From NCBI RefSeq assembly GCF_030323865.1, contig NZ_CP066362.1:248001-312000 (forward strand): a stretch of 64,000 bases of DNA, given 5' to 3'. This document shows positions 18,110 through 26,258 of this stretch, piece after piece (position 1 is the first letter of the stretch; each line of letters opens with the position of its first letter). A model generated the notes under the pieces. The model ran no database searches and had not been told where the DNA came from. It saw only the letters and a list, made by a program, of their open reading frames with translations. The position numbers and the translations under genes are program-made. Source of the stretch: Pseudarthrobacter defluvii (GTDB taxonomy: Bacteria > Actinomycetota > Actinomycetes > Actinomycetales > Micrococcaceae).

Positions 18110-18517
18110 TCATTCCGGAACTTCCAGCTGGAACCCGCAGTGGCAGCGCAGCACCCGGGTAGGCAGGGACACGGCGTTGAGGCTGCGGCCGGTCCTGCTG
18201 CTGCGGTAGCAGAGCCGCTCAACTTCGAACTCGGCCTCCTCCATGGGAAAACCGCAGTGGATGTAGTCGTCCCCGAAGATGATGACCTTGGCCATCCACC
18301 GGACCTGGTTCAGCGCAGCCGCGACGTCGGTGGCGTAGGCCGTGTGTTCCTGGAACAGGTTGCAGTCGTTGCAGGTGTAGGAGACCGTCACCAGGTCCCC
18401 GCCCGCGGCGCCGATGGCCGTGATGGCGTGGATGGTCAGCTGGTGCTCGGTTCCACAGGCCTCGCACTGCGGCTGCCGGGGCTGTGGCAGGGGGCGCCGG
18501 GAATACTGGAAAGACAT
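18110..18517 (-). CDS. Zinc-ribbon-like hypothetical protein
   Basis: 135 residues with paired cysteines: Cys18/Cys21 (CEAC), Cys49/Cys52 (CNDC), Cys88, Cys103 and Cys125/Cys127. The two CxxC knuckles about 30 residues apart suggest a zinc ribbon, with a possible second metal site at the C-terminus. No signal or membrane segment. The function is unknown. It is separated from the upstream pit gene by a hairpin and is probably transcribed on its own. Confidence 0.65.
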   Translation of the reverse strand: MSFQYSRRPLPQPRQPQCEACGTEHQLTIHAITAIGAAGGDLVTVSYTCNDCNLFQEHTAYATDVAAALNQVRWMAKVIIFGDDYIHCGFPMEEAEFEVERLCYRSSRTGRSLNAVSLPTRVLRCHCGFQLEVPE

Positions 18518-18552
18518 GACGCGTGCTCATTTCCGCGTGGTGCATCCAAGCC

Positions 18553-18596
18553 GCCGTGTGGCTGCAGCGGCGCTCATCCGCAGCCCTGCACACGGC
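18553..18596. terminator. Hairpin downstream of pit
   Basis: GCCGTGTG (18553-18560) plus GCTGC (18561-18565) pair with GCAGC (18580-18584) and CACACGGC (18589-18596), leaving a 4-nt bulge on one side. It follows the pit stop (18698) on the minus strand and precedes the zinc-ribbon gene, so it probably ends the DUF47-pit transcript. Confidence 0.45.
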
Positions 18597-18697
18597 GCGG
18601 ACGCCGCTCCCCGGCACCATTGACCGGGGGCGCACTTTCGAATGTACGTCACGGCGGATTCCGTGTACAGGGTAGCCGCGTCCCCGGGGAACCCCGC

Positions 18698-19708
18698 CTA
18701 GACGGAGATGGGGGAGAGTGCCAGGGCCAGCACGAAGGCCAGGGCGCAGGTGGCCAGGGGAGTCAGGGCCCAGAGCCACAGGATCCGGATGACCAGCTTC
18801 CGGTTGGTCACGGAGAAGTGCTGGTTTTCGCCGGCGCCCAGGGCCCCGGCGGTGACGGTGTGGGTGGTGGACAGCGGCCAGTGCAGCCCGATGGCGCCCA
18901 CAAAAAGCATCAGCGCGCTGAAGGTCTGGGCCACGGACCCGCGGAGGGGATCGATCCTGGTGATCTTGTAGCCGATGGTTTGCGAGATCCGCCAGCCACC
19001 AAAAAGTGTCCCGGCCGTCATCATGACGGCGGAGAGCGCCGCCACCCAGGTGGGGATCCCGCCGTCGGAATTGCCTGCCGCCAGGAGGGCAAGCAGCAGC
19101 ACGGCGCTGACGCGTTGGCCGTCCTGCAGGCCGTGGCCGAACGCAACCGCGCCGGCGGCAACAGCCTGGCCCCGGCGGAAGCGCTGGTTCACCACGTTGG
19201 GCTGGGTGTAGCGGGCCACCCAGGTGGCCGGATACACCAGGAGGAAGGAGCCACTGTAGGCCACCAGCGGTGACAGCACCAGCGGCAGGACCACCTGGAA
19301 CAGCAGGGACTGGTCCACGCCGGCCACCCCTGGGCCGCCGATCGCCAGGCTGGCAAGGCCTGCGCCTGCCAGGCCGCCCACCAATGCATGGGTGGAGGAG
19401 GCCGGAATGCCGCGCCGCCACATCAGCAGCCCCCAGGCGCAGGCGCTGGCCAGCCCGGCCACCAGGATGGTGAGGCCGTGAGCACCGCTGGGAAGGTTGA
19501 TCCAGGTCTGGCTGGCGGCGACGGCGAGCAGGGCGCTGAGGAGGGCGCCGACAAAGTTGAAGAACGCGGCAAGGAGCACGGCAACGCTGGGTGTCAGTGC
19601 CCGGTTGCGCACCGCCAGGGCAACGGAGGTGGACGCGTCGCGGAAGCCGTTCAGGAAGGCGAACACTGCGGCCAACAGGACCACCGCGCCGAAGATGACC
19701 GCCGCCAC
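18698..19708 (-). CDS. pit: Low-affinity inorganic phosphate transporter (PiT family)
   Basis: 336 residues, almost entirely membrane segments. The family signatures are present in both repeats: NGFRDAS near the N-terminus, IPASSTHALVGG, AFGHGLQDGQR and LSTTHTVTAGALGAG. PiT proteins import metal-phosphate with protons. It follows the DUF47 gene by one base and is surely in the same transcript. Together with pstSCAB this places high- and low-affinity phosphate import within 7 kb. Confidence 0.94.
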   Translation of the reverse strand: MAAVIFGAVVLLAAVFAFLNGFRDASTSVALAVRNRALTPSVAVLLAAFFNFVGALLSALLAVAASQTWINLPSGAHGLTILVAGLASACAWGLLMWRRGIPASSTHALVGGLAGAGLASLAIGGPGVAGVDQSLLFQVVLPLVLSPLVAYSGSFLLVYPATWVARYTQPNVVNQRFRRGQAVAAGAVAFGHGLQDGQRVSAVLLLALLAAGNSDGGIPTWVAALSAVMMTAGTLFGGWRISQTIGYKITRIDPLRGSVAQTFSALMLFVGAIGLHWPLSTTHTVTAGALGAGENQHFSVTNRKLVIRILWLWALTPLATCALAFVLALALSPISV

Positions 19709-19709
19709 C

Positions 19710-20327
19710 TCAGGATTCCTTGACGATGATGCTGCCTACCTGGGTGGCCACCCGCCGCATGTCCTTGGTGACCTCCACCAACTGGTTGGCGATGTCCCGG
19801 TTGCGGGAGTACTGGGCCCACTTCATGTCCGCGATCATGTCCGCCACCCAGACGCGGTGGGTCCGCTCCGCCCGTTTGGCGAGGCGCAGGATTTCGATCC
19901 AGTAGTCCTCGAGGTCATCGAGGTCGTTGAGCCTGCGCATCGCGTCGACGGTCAGCTCGGCCTGACGGCTGATGATCTCCAGCTGGTCGGCTGCCCGCTT
20001 GGGAAGGCGGTCCAGCTTGTACAGGGCCACCAGCTCCGCGGCGGCATCCATCTTCTCCATGGCCTCGTTGAGGTACCGGGACAGCGCATACATGTCTTCG
20101 CGGGGGAGGGGGTTCACAAAGCTGCTGCGCATGTGGGTCAGCAGGGCGAAGTGCAGTTCCGCGGACTTGGCCTCGATGTTGTGCATGTCCTCCACGAGCT
20201 TGGCGTGCTCGTCCGCGGGTACGCCAAGGATCTCGGCCAGGGTGGCACTGGCCAGCACGATCTGTTGTGCCATCTGCGAGAGCAGCTTCAGCCCTGCGGG
20301 CTCCTGGGGAAAAAGGCGCAGCTTCAC
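19710..20327 (-). CDS. DUF47 / PhoU-like Pit accessory protein
   Basis: 205 residues, all helical (for example LLSQMAQQIVLASATLAEIL, NIEAKSAELHFALLTHMRSS, RYLNEAMEKMDAAAELVALY), matching the PhoU-like DUF47 family. These proteins are commonly encoded directly before PiT transporters and are thought to modulate them. The arrangement here (one base between stop and pit start region) supports that. No metal-binding motif other than scattered Glu/Asp/His is evident. Confidence 0.88.
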   Translation of the reverse strand: MKLRLFPQEPAGLKLLSQMAQQIVLASATLAEILGVPADEHAKLVEDMHNIEAKSAELHFALLTHMRSSFVNPLPREDMYALSRYLNEAMEKMDAAAELVALYKLDRLPKRAADQLEIISRQAELTVDAMRRLNDLDDLEDYWIEILRLAKRAERTHRVWVADMIADMKWAQYSRNRDIANQLVEVTKDMRRVATQVGSIIVKES

Positions 20328-20594
20328 GTATTTACCGGTCTCCGGGGACTTATCAAGGCGGGGTTGCTGCGGTGTGACTTGACGCCGGCGGGCAACTGTC
20401 GCCTACTCTACCGGCCCGTAACAGCACCCTCTGAATCGGCCACCTGGATGAGGGCAGAAAAATGGTGCCGAACCGGATACGCCTCTCGGCGGTAGGCCGC
20501 TCTAGGCGGCTAATTGTTGAAGCCCGGGGGTTTCGCGGCTCGGCACCGGTTTCAGTCTTCTACTTCACCCGGCCCAAGTCAATCTTGACAGCGG

Positions 20595-20622
20595 GGCCCG
20601 GTCCGTCCCGGAAATCCGGGCC
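20595..20622. terminator. Hairpin in the 20328-20640 non-coding gap
   Basis: GGCCCGG (20595-20601) and CCGGGCC (20616-20622) form a 7-bp stem just beyond the stop of the gene ending at 20641 (minus strand), so it may terminate it. The rest of the 313-base gap has no convincing gene; it contains an octamer pair GGTGCCGA (20464-20471) and TCGGCACC (20540-20547) that could close a larger fold, and it must hold the promoter of the DUF47-pit operon. Confidence 0.35.
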
Positions 20623-20640
20623 GCCGGCTTCAAGCAGGAC

Positions 20641-21300
20641 TCAGTCCAGCTCGCCCAGGCGCCACGCGTTGGCAGCATGTTCCAGGTCCTCGGCGGTCTT
20701 CACCAGCTGGTGCGAGTTCCGCGTCAGCTTGCTGGCATGTGCCTCGTTGGCGTGCTCGGCGCCATCGGCGAGGGTGGCCTGGCCGAGCGCCACCACGCGG
20801 CAGAACGCGGCGGAACGCTCCAGCGCGACGTCGAAATCGCCGTCGAAGGCGCCGGAGAGGATGGCGTCCGCCATGGTGCGCATCTCATCAGCGCCCGGAG
20901 GTTCTGCGGCGCCGGCCACCACATTGGAGACCTGGGCGGTGTCCCTGCCGGCCCGGAAGTAGACGGAGATGCGCTCGGGGTCCTGGACAGTGGCGGCGCG
21001 GAGGGCGTAGAGGCGCCAGAGCGCACCGGGAAGGGAACGGGCGGGGCTTTCTGCCCACATTTCGGCAATGGCGTCCAGGCCCTGTTCGTCGGCGAGCCTT
21101 ACCAGGCGTTCAGTGATCTGGGGGTCGTCGCTATCACGGCCGTGGCGGACCAAGGCCTGGGCGGCGAGGTGGGCGGCCTCGGACACGCGTGCAGGATCAG
21201 CGCCGCCGGCGAAGGGCTCGAAGTCCATTGGCGCAAAAGGCTTGGGCTTGTGGTGCCGGTTGCTGCCGCCGTATGGACTGGTTCCTGCTTGCTCGCTCAT
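20641..21300 (-). CDS. Conserved actinobacterial-type hypothetical protein
   Basis: 219 residues, soluble, mostly helical after a disordered start (SPYGGSNRHHKPKPFAP). Recurrent features are ARVSEAAHLAAQALVRHGR, LPGALWRLYALR and DFDVALERSAAFCRVVALG. I do not recognise a catalytic motif and assign no function. It is transcribed alone on the minus strand, ahead of the DUF47-pit unit and pointing away from the tRNA. Confidence 0.7.
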   Translation of the reverse strand: MSEQAGTSPYGGSNRHHKPKPFAPMDFEPFAGGADPARVSEAAHLAAQALVRHGRDSDDPQITERLVRLADEQGLDAIAEMWAESPARSLPGALWRLYALRAATVQDPERISVYFRAGRDTAQVSNVVAGAAEPPGADEMRTMADAILSGAFDGDFDVALERSAAFCRVVALGQATLADGAEHANEAHASKLTRNSHQLVKTAEDLEHAANAWRLGELD

Positions 21301-21510
21301 GCCCCCACGCTACTCCTGTGCCGCAATGGAAATCGAGCACGTTTGCGTTCCTCCCGCTCCGGGCAAAAAGGGCCCTCACCAGTCGGGTTGGACGCACGAC
21401 GGCGGCTCCGGAGCAGGTGCGAAAGACGCCGGAACCATGGGTTAGAGTATTAACGTCCAGAAATGGATTGGGCCGGACGGGCGGACACAGCGTGTTTGAC
21501 TGGCCGGCAG

Positions 21511-21586
21511 GGGCCTTTAGCTCAGTTGGTAGAGCATCGGACTTTTAATCCGTGGGTCGTGGGTTCGAGCCCCACAGGGCCCACCA
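21511..21586 (+). tRNA. tRNA-Lys (anticodon TTT)
   Basis: The 76-nt gene includes an encoded CCA end. The acceptor stem GGGCCTT pairs with AGGGCCC (21576-21582), discriminator A at 21583. The D-arm reads AGCTCAGTTGGTAGAGC, the anticodon loop CTTTTAA gives TTT, and the T-arm is GTGGGTTCGAGCCCCAC. Downstream there is no integrase or attachment-site duplication visible. Confidence 0.97.
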
Positions 21587-21670
21587 TTCACGCAGGCCAG
21601 CGGCACGCAGCCGCTGGCCTGCCGGTGTTTCAGGACCCTGAACCAGCGAGGACCCGCGTCTGGGCAGCCA

Positions 21671-22276
21671 TCAAACTGACAGGACAATCCCGTTCCGCGG
21701 CAGCCCGCCCGGGAACGTGATGGGAACGGCGGAAGCCTGTTCCGGATCCGGGCCGTCCATGGCCTGCACGTGCAGATGCGGTTCCGTGCTGTTGCCGGAG
21801 TTGCCGCACGCTCCCACCACTTCACCCGACTCAACCCGTTGCCCCGGACGGACACTGACGCTTTGCCGCTTGAGGTGGCACAGGGCGACGAACATGCCCG
21901 CGCTCTCGATCATCACGTAGTTGCCGGCCAGCCCCAGCCATCCAGACCGGACACGCCTGCCCTGGGTGGCGGCATAGCCGATTGAAGGGAAGCCGCGGAA
22001 GGCGGCGTGGTCGGTCTCGCCGTCATGGGCGGCACACACCAGCCCGGACAGCGGTGCCCGGACTGCCCTGCCGAAACCGGCGAAGTGCTCCGGCGGCTCG
22101 GGCCGGAACAACGACGCCGGCGTGAACCGCGCAGACCGCCCGTTTCCGTCCACCGGCGTGAAGTCGATGGCGTAACTCGTGCCCAAAAGCCGCGTCCCGT
22201 GGCTGGGGACCCTGTCCGCGGGGGAGTTTTGCACCAGCCAGGAGCCCGTGAACGGATACTGCAGTTCCACAATCAC
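21671..22276 (-). CDS. M23-family metallopeptidase-like protein
   Basis: 201 residues. The lysostaphin-type zinc site is suggested by His26 and Asp38 (SHGTRL, YAIDF), His134 (LCHL) and the HxH pair His167/His169 (EPHLHV), with the typical lead-in GQRVESGEVVGACGNSGNS. There is no signal peptide, so this looks like the cytosolic or leaderless subgroup rather than a secreted cell-wall hydrolase. The start was placed at the GTG 22276, just after the neighbour's stop at 22305; a GTG at 22270 is as likely. CTGGAG precedes both. Confidence 0.75.
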   Translation of the reverse strand: MIVELQYPFTGSWLVQNSPADRVPSHGTRLLGTSYAIDFTPVDGNGRSARFTPASLFRPEPPEHFAGFGRAVRAPLSGLVCAAHDGETDHAAFRGFPSIGYAATQGRRVRSGWLGLAGNYVMIESAGMFVALCHLKRQSVSVRPGQRVESGEVVGACGNSGNSTEPHLHVQAMDGPDPEQASAVPITFPGGLPRNGIVLSV

Positions 22277-22304
22277 TCCAGCTCCAGGCGGCCGGGTCCG
22301 GTGT

Positions 22305-22646
22305 TCAGCTGGCGGGGTCGTACTGGAACGCCCGCACTTCCTGGGCGCAGCGGCAGGCGCCGGCAATCTTCGCGGCCCAGTGCAGCGCAGCGTCGTAGCT
22401 GGGCAGCTCCAGTACTGTATAGCCGCCTTCAATCTGCGCTGTCTGTGGGTAGGTGCCCTCCGTGACGGTTCCGCCGCCGTCGACCATGACCGGCGGGACG
22501 CTCTCGTCGATGCCGCCGCCGAACACCCAGACGCCCGCGTCCTTTGCCTCCTGGACCACTGCATGGGCGGCGTCGGCAACCTCCTGCAGGCCGCCGTCGG
22601 GAATGTCCATCACGCCGCTGGGAAACGAGATTAGGTACTTGGTCAT
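22305..22646 (-). CDS. YciI-like (YCII-related) domain protein
   Basis: 113 residues from the ATG at 22646, with AAGGAG eight bases upstream. The ferredoxin-like dimer fold is suggested by MTKYLISFPSG at the start, GVWVFGGGI in the middle and the C-terminal block EGGYTVLELPSYDAALHWAA, characteristic of DGPF/YCII proteins often encoded with ECF sigma factors. An ECF sigma factor is encoded 3 kb away but in a different unit. The enzyme role is unknown. The M23-like gene starts 29 bp after its end. Confidence 0.8.
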   Translation of the reverse strand: MTKYLISFPSGVMDIPDGGLQEVADAAHAVVQEAKDAGVWVFGGGIDESVPPVMVDGGGTVTEGTYPQTAQIEGGYTVLELPSYDAALHWAAKIAGACRCAQEVRAFQYDPAS

Positions 22647-22794
22647 TGGGCCGGCTCCTTTGTTGCAGACGCGGATGACCTCATCCTTCCCATCCCCCTG
22701 GGGCAACGCAAGCATTCATACGCAATCAGGGCTCTGCACTATTTGCACCCGCAATACAGGCAGCCGCAGGGGCCGCAGCAGGCACAATAGGCAC

Positions 22795-23814
22795 ATGGCA
22801 AAAACCAGCAAGGGCCGGATGCCGCGCCTGGAAGACGTGGCAAAGATCGCCGGGGTCTCCCACCAGACCGTGTCCCGCGTGGTGAACAACCATCCCAACG
22901 TCAGCAAGGCGACCCGGGAAAAGGTGGAAGCGGCCATCGCGGAACTGGGATACCGGCGCAATACCGCGGCCCGGAGCCTTGTCACGCGGCGCTCGCAGAC
23001 CATCGGCGTGCTGGCCAGCGAGCTCTCGCAGTACGGCCCGGCCAACACTTTGGTGGGCGTTGAGAATGCCGCCCGGAACGCCGGCTACTTTGTCAGCATC
23101 GCCGCCCTGCGGGAAGTCAGCAGGGACGCCATCTCGGACGCTGTTGGCCACTTCATGGACCAGGCCGTGGACGGCATCGGTGTGCTGGTGCCGCACTCGG
23201 AAACCCTGGCCGTACTGGAACAGATGAACCTCCCCGTGCCCGTGGTGGCTGTGGGCTCGGCAGGCAGTGCTTCGGTGAGCGGTGCCATGGTGGACCAGCG
23301 CGCGGGCGCAAGGCTCGCCGTCGAGCATCTCATCAAGGAAGGCCACCGGCAGATCGGGCACATCGCGGGGCCGCCGGACTGGACAGACGGCGCCGAGCGT
23401 GCCGAGGGCTGGCGAGCCGCGCTCCGGGAGGCAGGGCTGGATGAGTCCCTGCTGGTGGAAGGCGACTGGAGCGCCGGAAGCGGCTATTCGATTGGCCGCG
23501 AGCTGGCGTCGGAACGCACGGCGACGGCCATTTTCGTGGGGAATGACCAGATGGCACTGGGCCTGCTGCGCGCCTTCACCGAGGCGGGGGTCAAGGTGCC
23601 CGACGACGTCTCCGTGGTGGGCTTCGATGACCAGCCGGAGGCGGGGTACTTCACGCCCCCGCTGACCACCGTCCGCCAGGACTTCGAGGAGCTGGGCCGC
23701 CGGTGCATGGACATCATGCTCAAGGAAATTGAGTCCGGCGCCCCCGTGAGCTCCACCGTGGTCCCGCCGGAACTGGTCCTCCGTGCCAGCACCGCCGCTC
23801 CGGCATCCCCCTAG
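22795..23814 (+). CDS. LacI-family transcriptional regulator
   Basis: 339 residues. The N-terminal HTH and hinge helix (LEDVAKIAGVSHQTVSRVVN, residues about 11-30, then NTAARSLVTRRS) are followed by a periplasmic-binding-protein-like sensor domain (IGVLASELSQYGPANTLVGV to the end). The ATG at 22795 begins directly before the HTH. No sugar gene adjoins it: the upstream neighbour diverges and the downstream one is a surface protein, so its regulon is not evident. TTGC-N4-GCAA at 22743-22754 in the divergent gap may be its operator. Confidence 0.9.
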   Translation: MAKTSKGRMPRLEDVAKIAGVSHQTVSRVVNNHPNVSKATREKVEAAIAELGYRRNTAARSLVTRRSQTIGVLASELSQYGPANTLVGVENAARNAGYFVSIAALREVSRDAISDAVGHFMDQAVDGIGVLVPHSETLAVLEQMNLPVPVVAVGSAGSASVSGAMVDQRAGARLAVEHLIKEGHRQIGHIAGPPDWTDGAERAEGWRAALREAGLDESLLVEGDWSAGSGYSIGRELASERTATAIFVGNDQMALGLLRAFTEAGVKVPDDVSVVGFDDQPEAGYFTPPLTTVRQDFEELGRRCMDIMLKEIESGAPVSSTVVPPELVLRASTAAPASP

Positions 23815-23924
23815 GAGCTCCCCCAAAAAAATCTCCATGAATCTGCATCCAAATCCGGGCCTCCGCCGGTAGTAGGGGTGTCAGCAAAAAACGCCCGGCA
23901 GCCGGGCCGTTCAAGGAGATGGAC

Positions 23925-24761
23925 ATGCGCAACACAATCTTCACCGCAGGTGCCGGTGCAGCAGCCATTGCAGCGGCAATCGCTCTGGCAGGTCCCGCCA
24001 ACGCAGCAGACGGAGACGCCCAGCTTTCCGTCCTGCACGGGGTCCCCGGACTGACCGTGGACGTCTGGGTCAACGGCGAGCGCACGCTTGATGATTTCGC
24101 CCCGGGAACCCTTGCCGGGCCACTGGCGCTTCCGGCCGGTACCTACGACATCGCCATCACGGCAGCCGACGCCGCCGACGCATCCGCACCTGCCATTGGC
24201 CCGGTCAGCGTCAACCTGGCGGCCAACGGAAACTACACCGCTGCTGCCCACCTGGGCGCCGATGGCAAGCCCACCGCCAGCCTCTTCACCAACGACACGT
24301 CCCAGATCCCGGCCGGCAAGGGCAAGCTGACCGTCCGGCACGCCGCCGCCGCGCCCGCCGTCGATGTCCTGGCGGGCGGCACCGCCGTCGTCACCAACCT
24401 GGCCAACCCGAACGAGCAAACCCTGACCCTCGATCCCGGCACTGTTCCGGCCGCAGTTGCCGCCGCCGGAACCACCGCTCCCGTGATCGGTCCGGCGGAC
24501 GTGGTTGTGGCGGAAGGGACGCACACCATCGTCTACGCCTGGGGCAGCCTGGCGGACCAGAACCTGAAGCTCGCCGTGCAGACCATCGAGGGCCTGCACT
24601 CGGCTCCGGCCTCCGTGCCTGGCGCCCTCAATGGTTCCGCTGATTCCGCCGGCGCGGGCTCCGCTGCCACCACGGCCGGATTCGGCCTGGCAGCCGTGGC
24701 CCTGCTGGCCGGTGCGGTGGGCGTAGACCGCGTGGTCCGCGCCCGGCGCGCGGAACTCTAA
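23925..24761 (+). CDS. DUF4397-domain secreted, membrane-anchored protein
   Basis: 278 residues. It has a Sec signal peptide (cleavage after about Ala27, GPANA/ADGD), two DUF4397-type beta segments starting LSVLHGVPGLTVDVWVNG and LTVRHAAAAPAVDVLAGG, then a C-terminal membrane span (AGFGLAAVALLAGAVGV) with a basic tail (RVVRARRAEL). That ending resembles a cell-wall sorting signal but has no LPXTG. The ATG at 23925 is preferred to 23919 because AAGGAG (23913-23918) gives normal 6-base spacing only to the former. A sortase follows in the next transcript unit. Confidence 0.85.
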   Translation: MRNTIFTAGAGAAAIAAAIALAGPANAADGDAQLSVLHGVPGLTVDVWVNGERTLDDFAPGTLAGPLALPAGTYDIAITAADAADASAPAIGPVSVNLAANGNYTAAAHLGADGKPTASLFTNDTSQIPAGKGKLTVRHAAAAPAVDVLAGGTAVVTNLANPNEQTLTLDPGTVPAAVAAAGTTAPVIGPADVVVAEGTHTIVYAWGSLADQNLKLAVQTIEGLHSAPASVPGALNGSADSAGAGSAATTAGFGLAAVALLAGAVGVDRVVRARRAEL

Positions 24762-24775
24762 CCAGTTCCTGCGCA

Positions 24776-24832
24776 GGACCGGCAAGCGCAGGGGCCCGGC
24801 CGCACCCCGCGGACGGGCCCCTGCCCCGGTCC
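24776..24832 (+). terminator. Strong hairpin between DUF4397 gene and sortase gene
   Basis: An 11-bp perfect stem GCAGGGGCCCG (24788-24798) / CGGGCCCCTGC (24814-24824) is flanked by an outer 7-bp pair GGACCGG (24776-24782) / CCGGTCC (24826-24832). It begins 15 bp after the DUF4397 stop. It should terminate, or attenuate, transcription into the sortase-sigma-anti-sigma genes. Confidence 0.65.
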
Positions 24833-24873
24833 TTCCAGTTGTTCGGTTTCCGCGTTTCCAGGAGGCGGCAGGC

Positions 24874-25614
24874 ATGAAGGCAAGTACGACGACGGCAGGT
24901 GCCCAGCGCCGTCGGCATTCCTTGGGTGCCGGGGCAGCAGCGCTGGTGGCTGCTGCCCTGGTTCTTTCCGGCTGCGGCTCCGCGGGCCCCGCCACTTCCG
25001 GGCAGGCGCCAACTCCTGCGGTGGCCACCAGCGCGCCGGCTCCACCCAACACCCCGCTGCCGCCCGCAACCGCCGTTGAAGCTGCCCCGTCCACCCCTGC
25101 TGCAGCGCCGCCAAAGGCCATCCCGGTCCGGCCGGCCACTCCGCCGGCCGCCGCTGCCGCCCCGCCGCCCACTTCGCTTACTGTGGCCGGCACGGCCATC
25201 GGCATGCCCGTGGTGCCTGGGGGAGTGTCGGCCGGGGGAGCGATGGAAATTCCAGACGTGTTCGACCGTGCCGCCTGGTACAAGTACGGCCCGGCCCCCG
25301 GGGCTGCCGAAGGCACCGCCGTCATCGCCGGGCACATCGACACCACCTCGGACCGCGCGCCGTTCTCCGCGCTGAAGTCGCTCAAGGAGGGAACCGTCAT
25401 CAGCGTGGGACGGGAAGGCGCCCCGGCCCTTACCTATCGGGTGGTGGGTGTGGAGCTGATGGCGAAGGACAAGTTCGACGGCGCCGCCGTGTTCCGCCGC
25501 TCCGGACCGCATGAGCTCAAGCTGGTCACCTGCGGCGGCAAATGGCTGGACGCGCGGATGGACTACAGCGACAATGTCATTGTCACCGCAGTCCCTGAAC
25601 CAGTTTCCGGATGA
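24874..25614 (+). CDS. Class F sortase
   Basis: 246 residues with a sortase beta-barrel and all catalytic residues: His154 (AGHIDTT), Cys220 (LVTCGG), Arg228 (ARMDYSDN). An N-terminal signal ends in LSGC (Cys34), which looks like a lipobox, and a Pro/Ala-rich linker (about 40-100) follows. Class F sortases are actinobacterial transpeptidases of unclear substrates. The stop overlaps the start of the sigma gene (ATGA), so the two are translationally coupled. Confidence 0.9.
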   Translation: MKASTTTAGAQRRRHSLGAGAAALVAAALVLSGCGSAGPATSGQAPTPAVATSAPAPPNTPLPPATAVEAAPSTPAAAPPKAIPVRPATPPAAAAAPPPTSLTVAGTAIGMPVVPGGVSAGGAMEIPDVFDRAAWYKYGPAPGAAEGTAVIAGHIDTTSDRAPFSALKSLKEGTVISVGREGAPALTYRVVGVELMAKDKFDGAAVFRRSGPHELKLVTCGGKWLDARMDYSDNVIVTAVPEPVSG

Positions 25615-26258
25615 ACCACTTCCTGGATAAGCGGTGGCCCGCAATGTATCTCGTCGCCGAAGCCGGGAGGGAGCAGCCTGTGACGCTCCCCGGCCGTGCC
25701 GCCCAAGGATGGGACGACGGGCTGACCGCCTCCTTCCTGTCCGGCGATGAGCATGCCCTGGCAGCTGCCTATCGTGAGTTCGCGCCCCTGGTGCATACCC
25801 TGGCCCTGCGGTCGCTCGCCGACCGGGCCGCCGCGGACGACGTGACGCAGGAGGTCTTCATCCGGGTGTGGCGCTCGCGGAGCACCTTCAACCCGCAGGT
25901 GGCGCGGCTTCCCGCATGGATCGTGGGGATCACGCGGAACGCAATCACCGATGCGCAGCAGTCATCGGCCCGCGAAGCACGCAAGGCGCATGCTGCTGCC
26001 GGGGCCGGTTTGGCTGCGGACCCCGGGGCGGGAACCGAGGCCGCGGAAACCCTGGCGGACCGGCTGCTCCTGGACGGCGAACTGGAGAGGCTCGGCGAGC
26101 CCCAGGGCTCCATCATGAAGCTTGCCTTCTATGAGGACCTGACGCACGAACAGATCTCGCGGAAACTGGACCTGCCCCTTGGTACCGTCAAGAGCCACAT
26201 CCGGCGCAGCCTGACGCACCTGAGAAGCAGATTGGAGGTAGACCATGCCGCATCTTGA
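25611..26258 (+). CDS. ECF-family RNA polymerase sigma factor
   Basis: 215 residues. Sigma region 2 (ALAAAYREFAPLVHTLALRS, DDVTQEVFIRVWRSRSTF) and region 4 (IMKLAFYEDLTHEQISRKLD, LPLGTVKSHIRRSLTHLRSR) are complete, in the SigK/RpoE-like style. The ATG overlaps the sortase stop by 4 bases; a shorter protein could start at the ATG 25644 (MYLVAEAG). Its stop overlaps the anti-sigma gene by 14 bases. It probably controls the adjoining DUF4397/sortase genes. Confidence 0.9.
   Translation: MNHFLDKRWPAMYLVAEAGREQPVTLPGRAAQGWDDGLTASFLSGDEHALAAAYREFAPLVHTLALRSLADRAAADDVTQEVFIRVWRSRSTFNPQVARLPAWIVGITRNAITDAQQSSAREARKAHAAAGAGLAADPGAGTEAAETLADRLLLDGELERLGEPQGSIMKLAFYEDLTHEQISRKLDLPLGTVKSHIRRSLTHLRSRLEVDHAAS

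Noticed and set aside
21511..21720. Possible phage or island attachment site at tRNA-Lys.
   Set aside because: No integrase and no repeat of the tRNA 3' end were seen downstream within the window.
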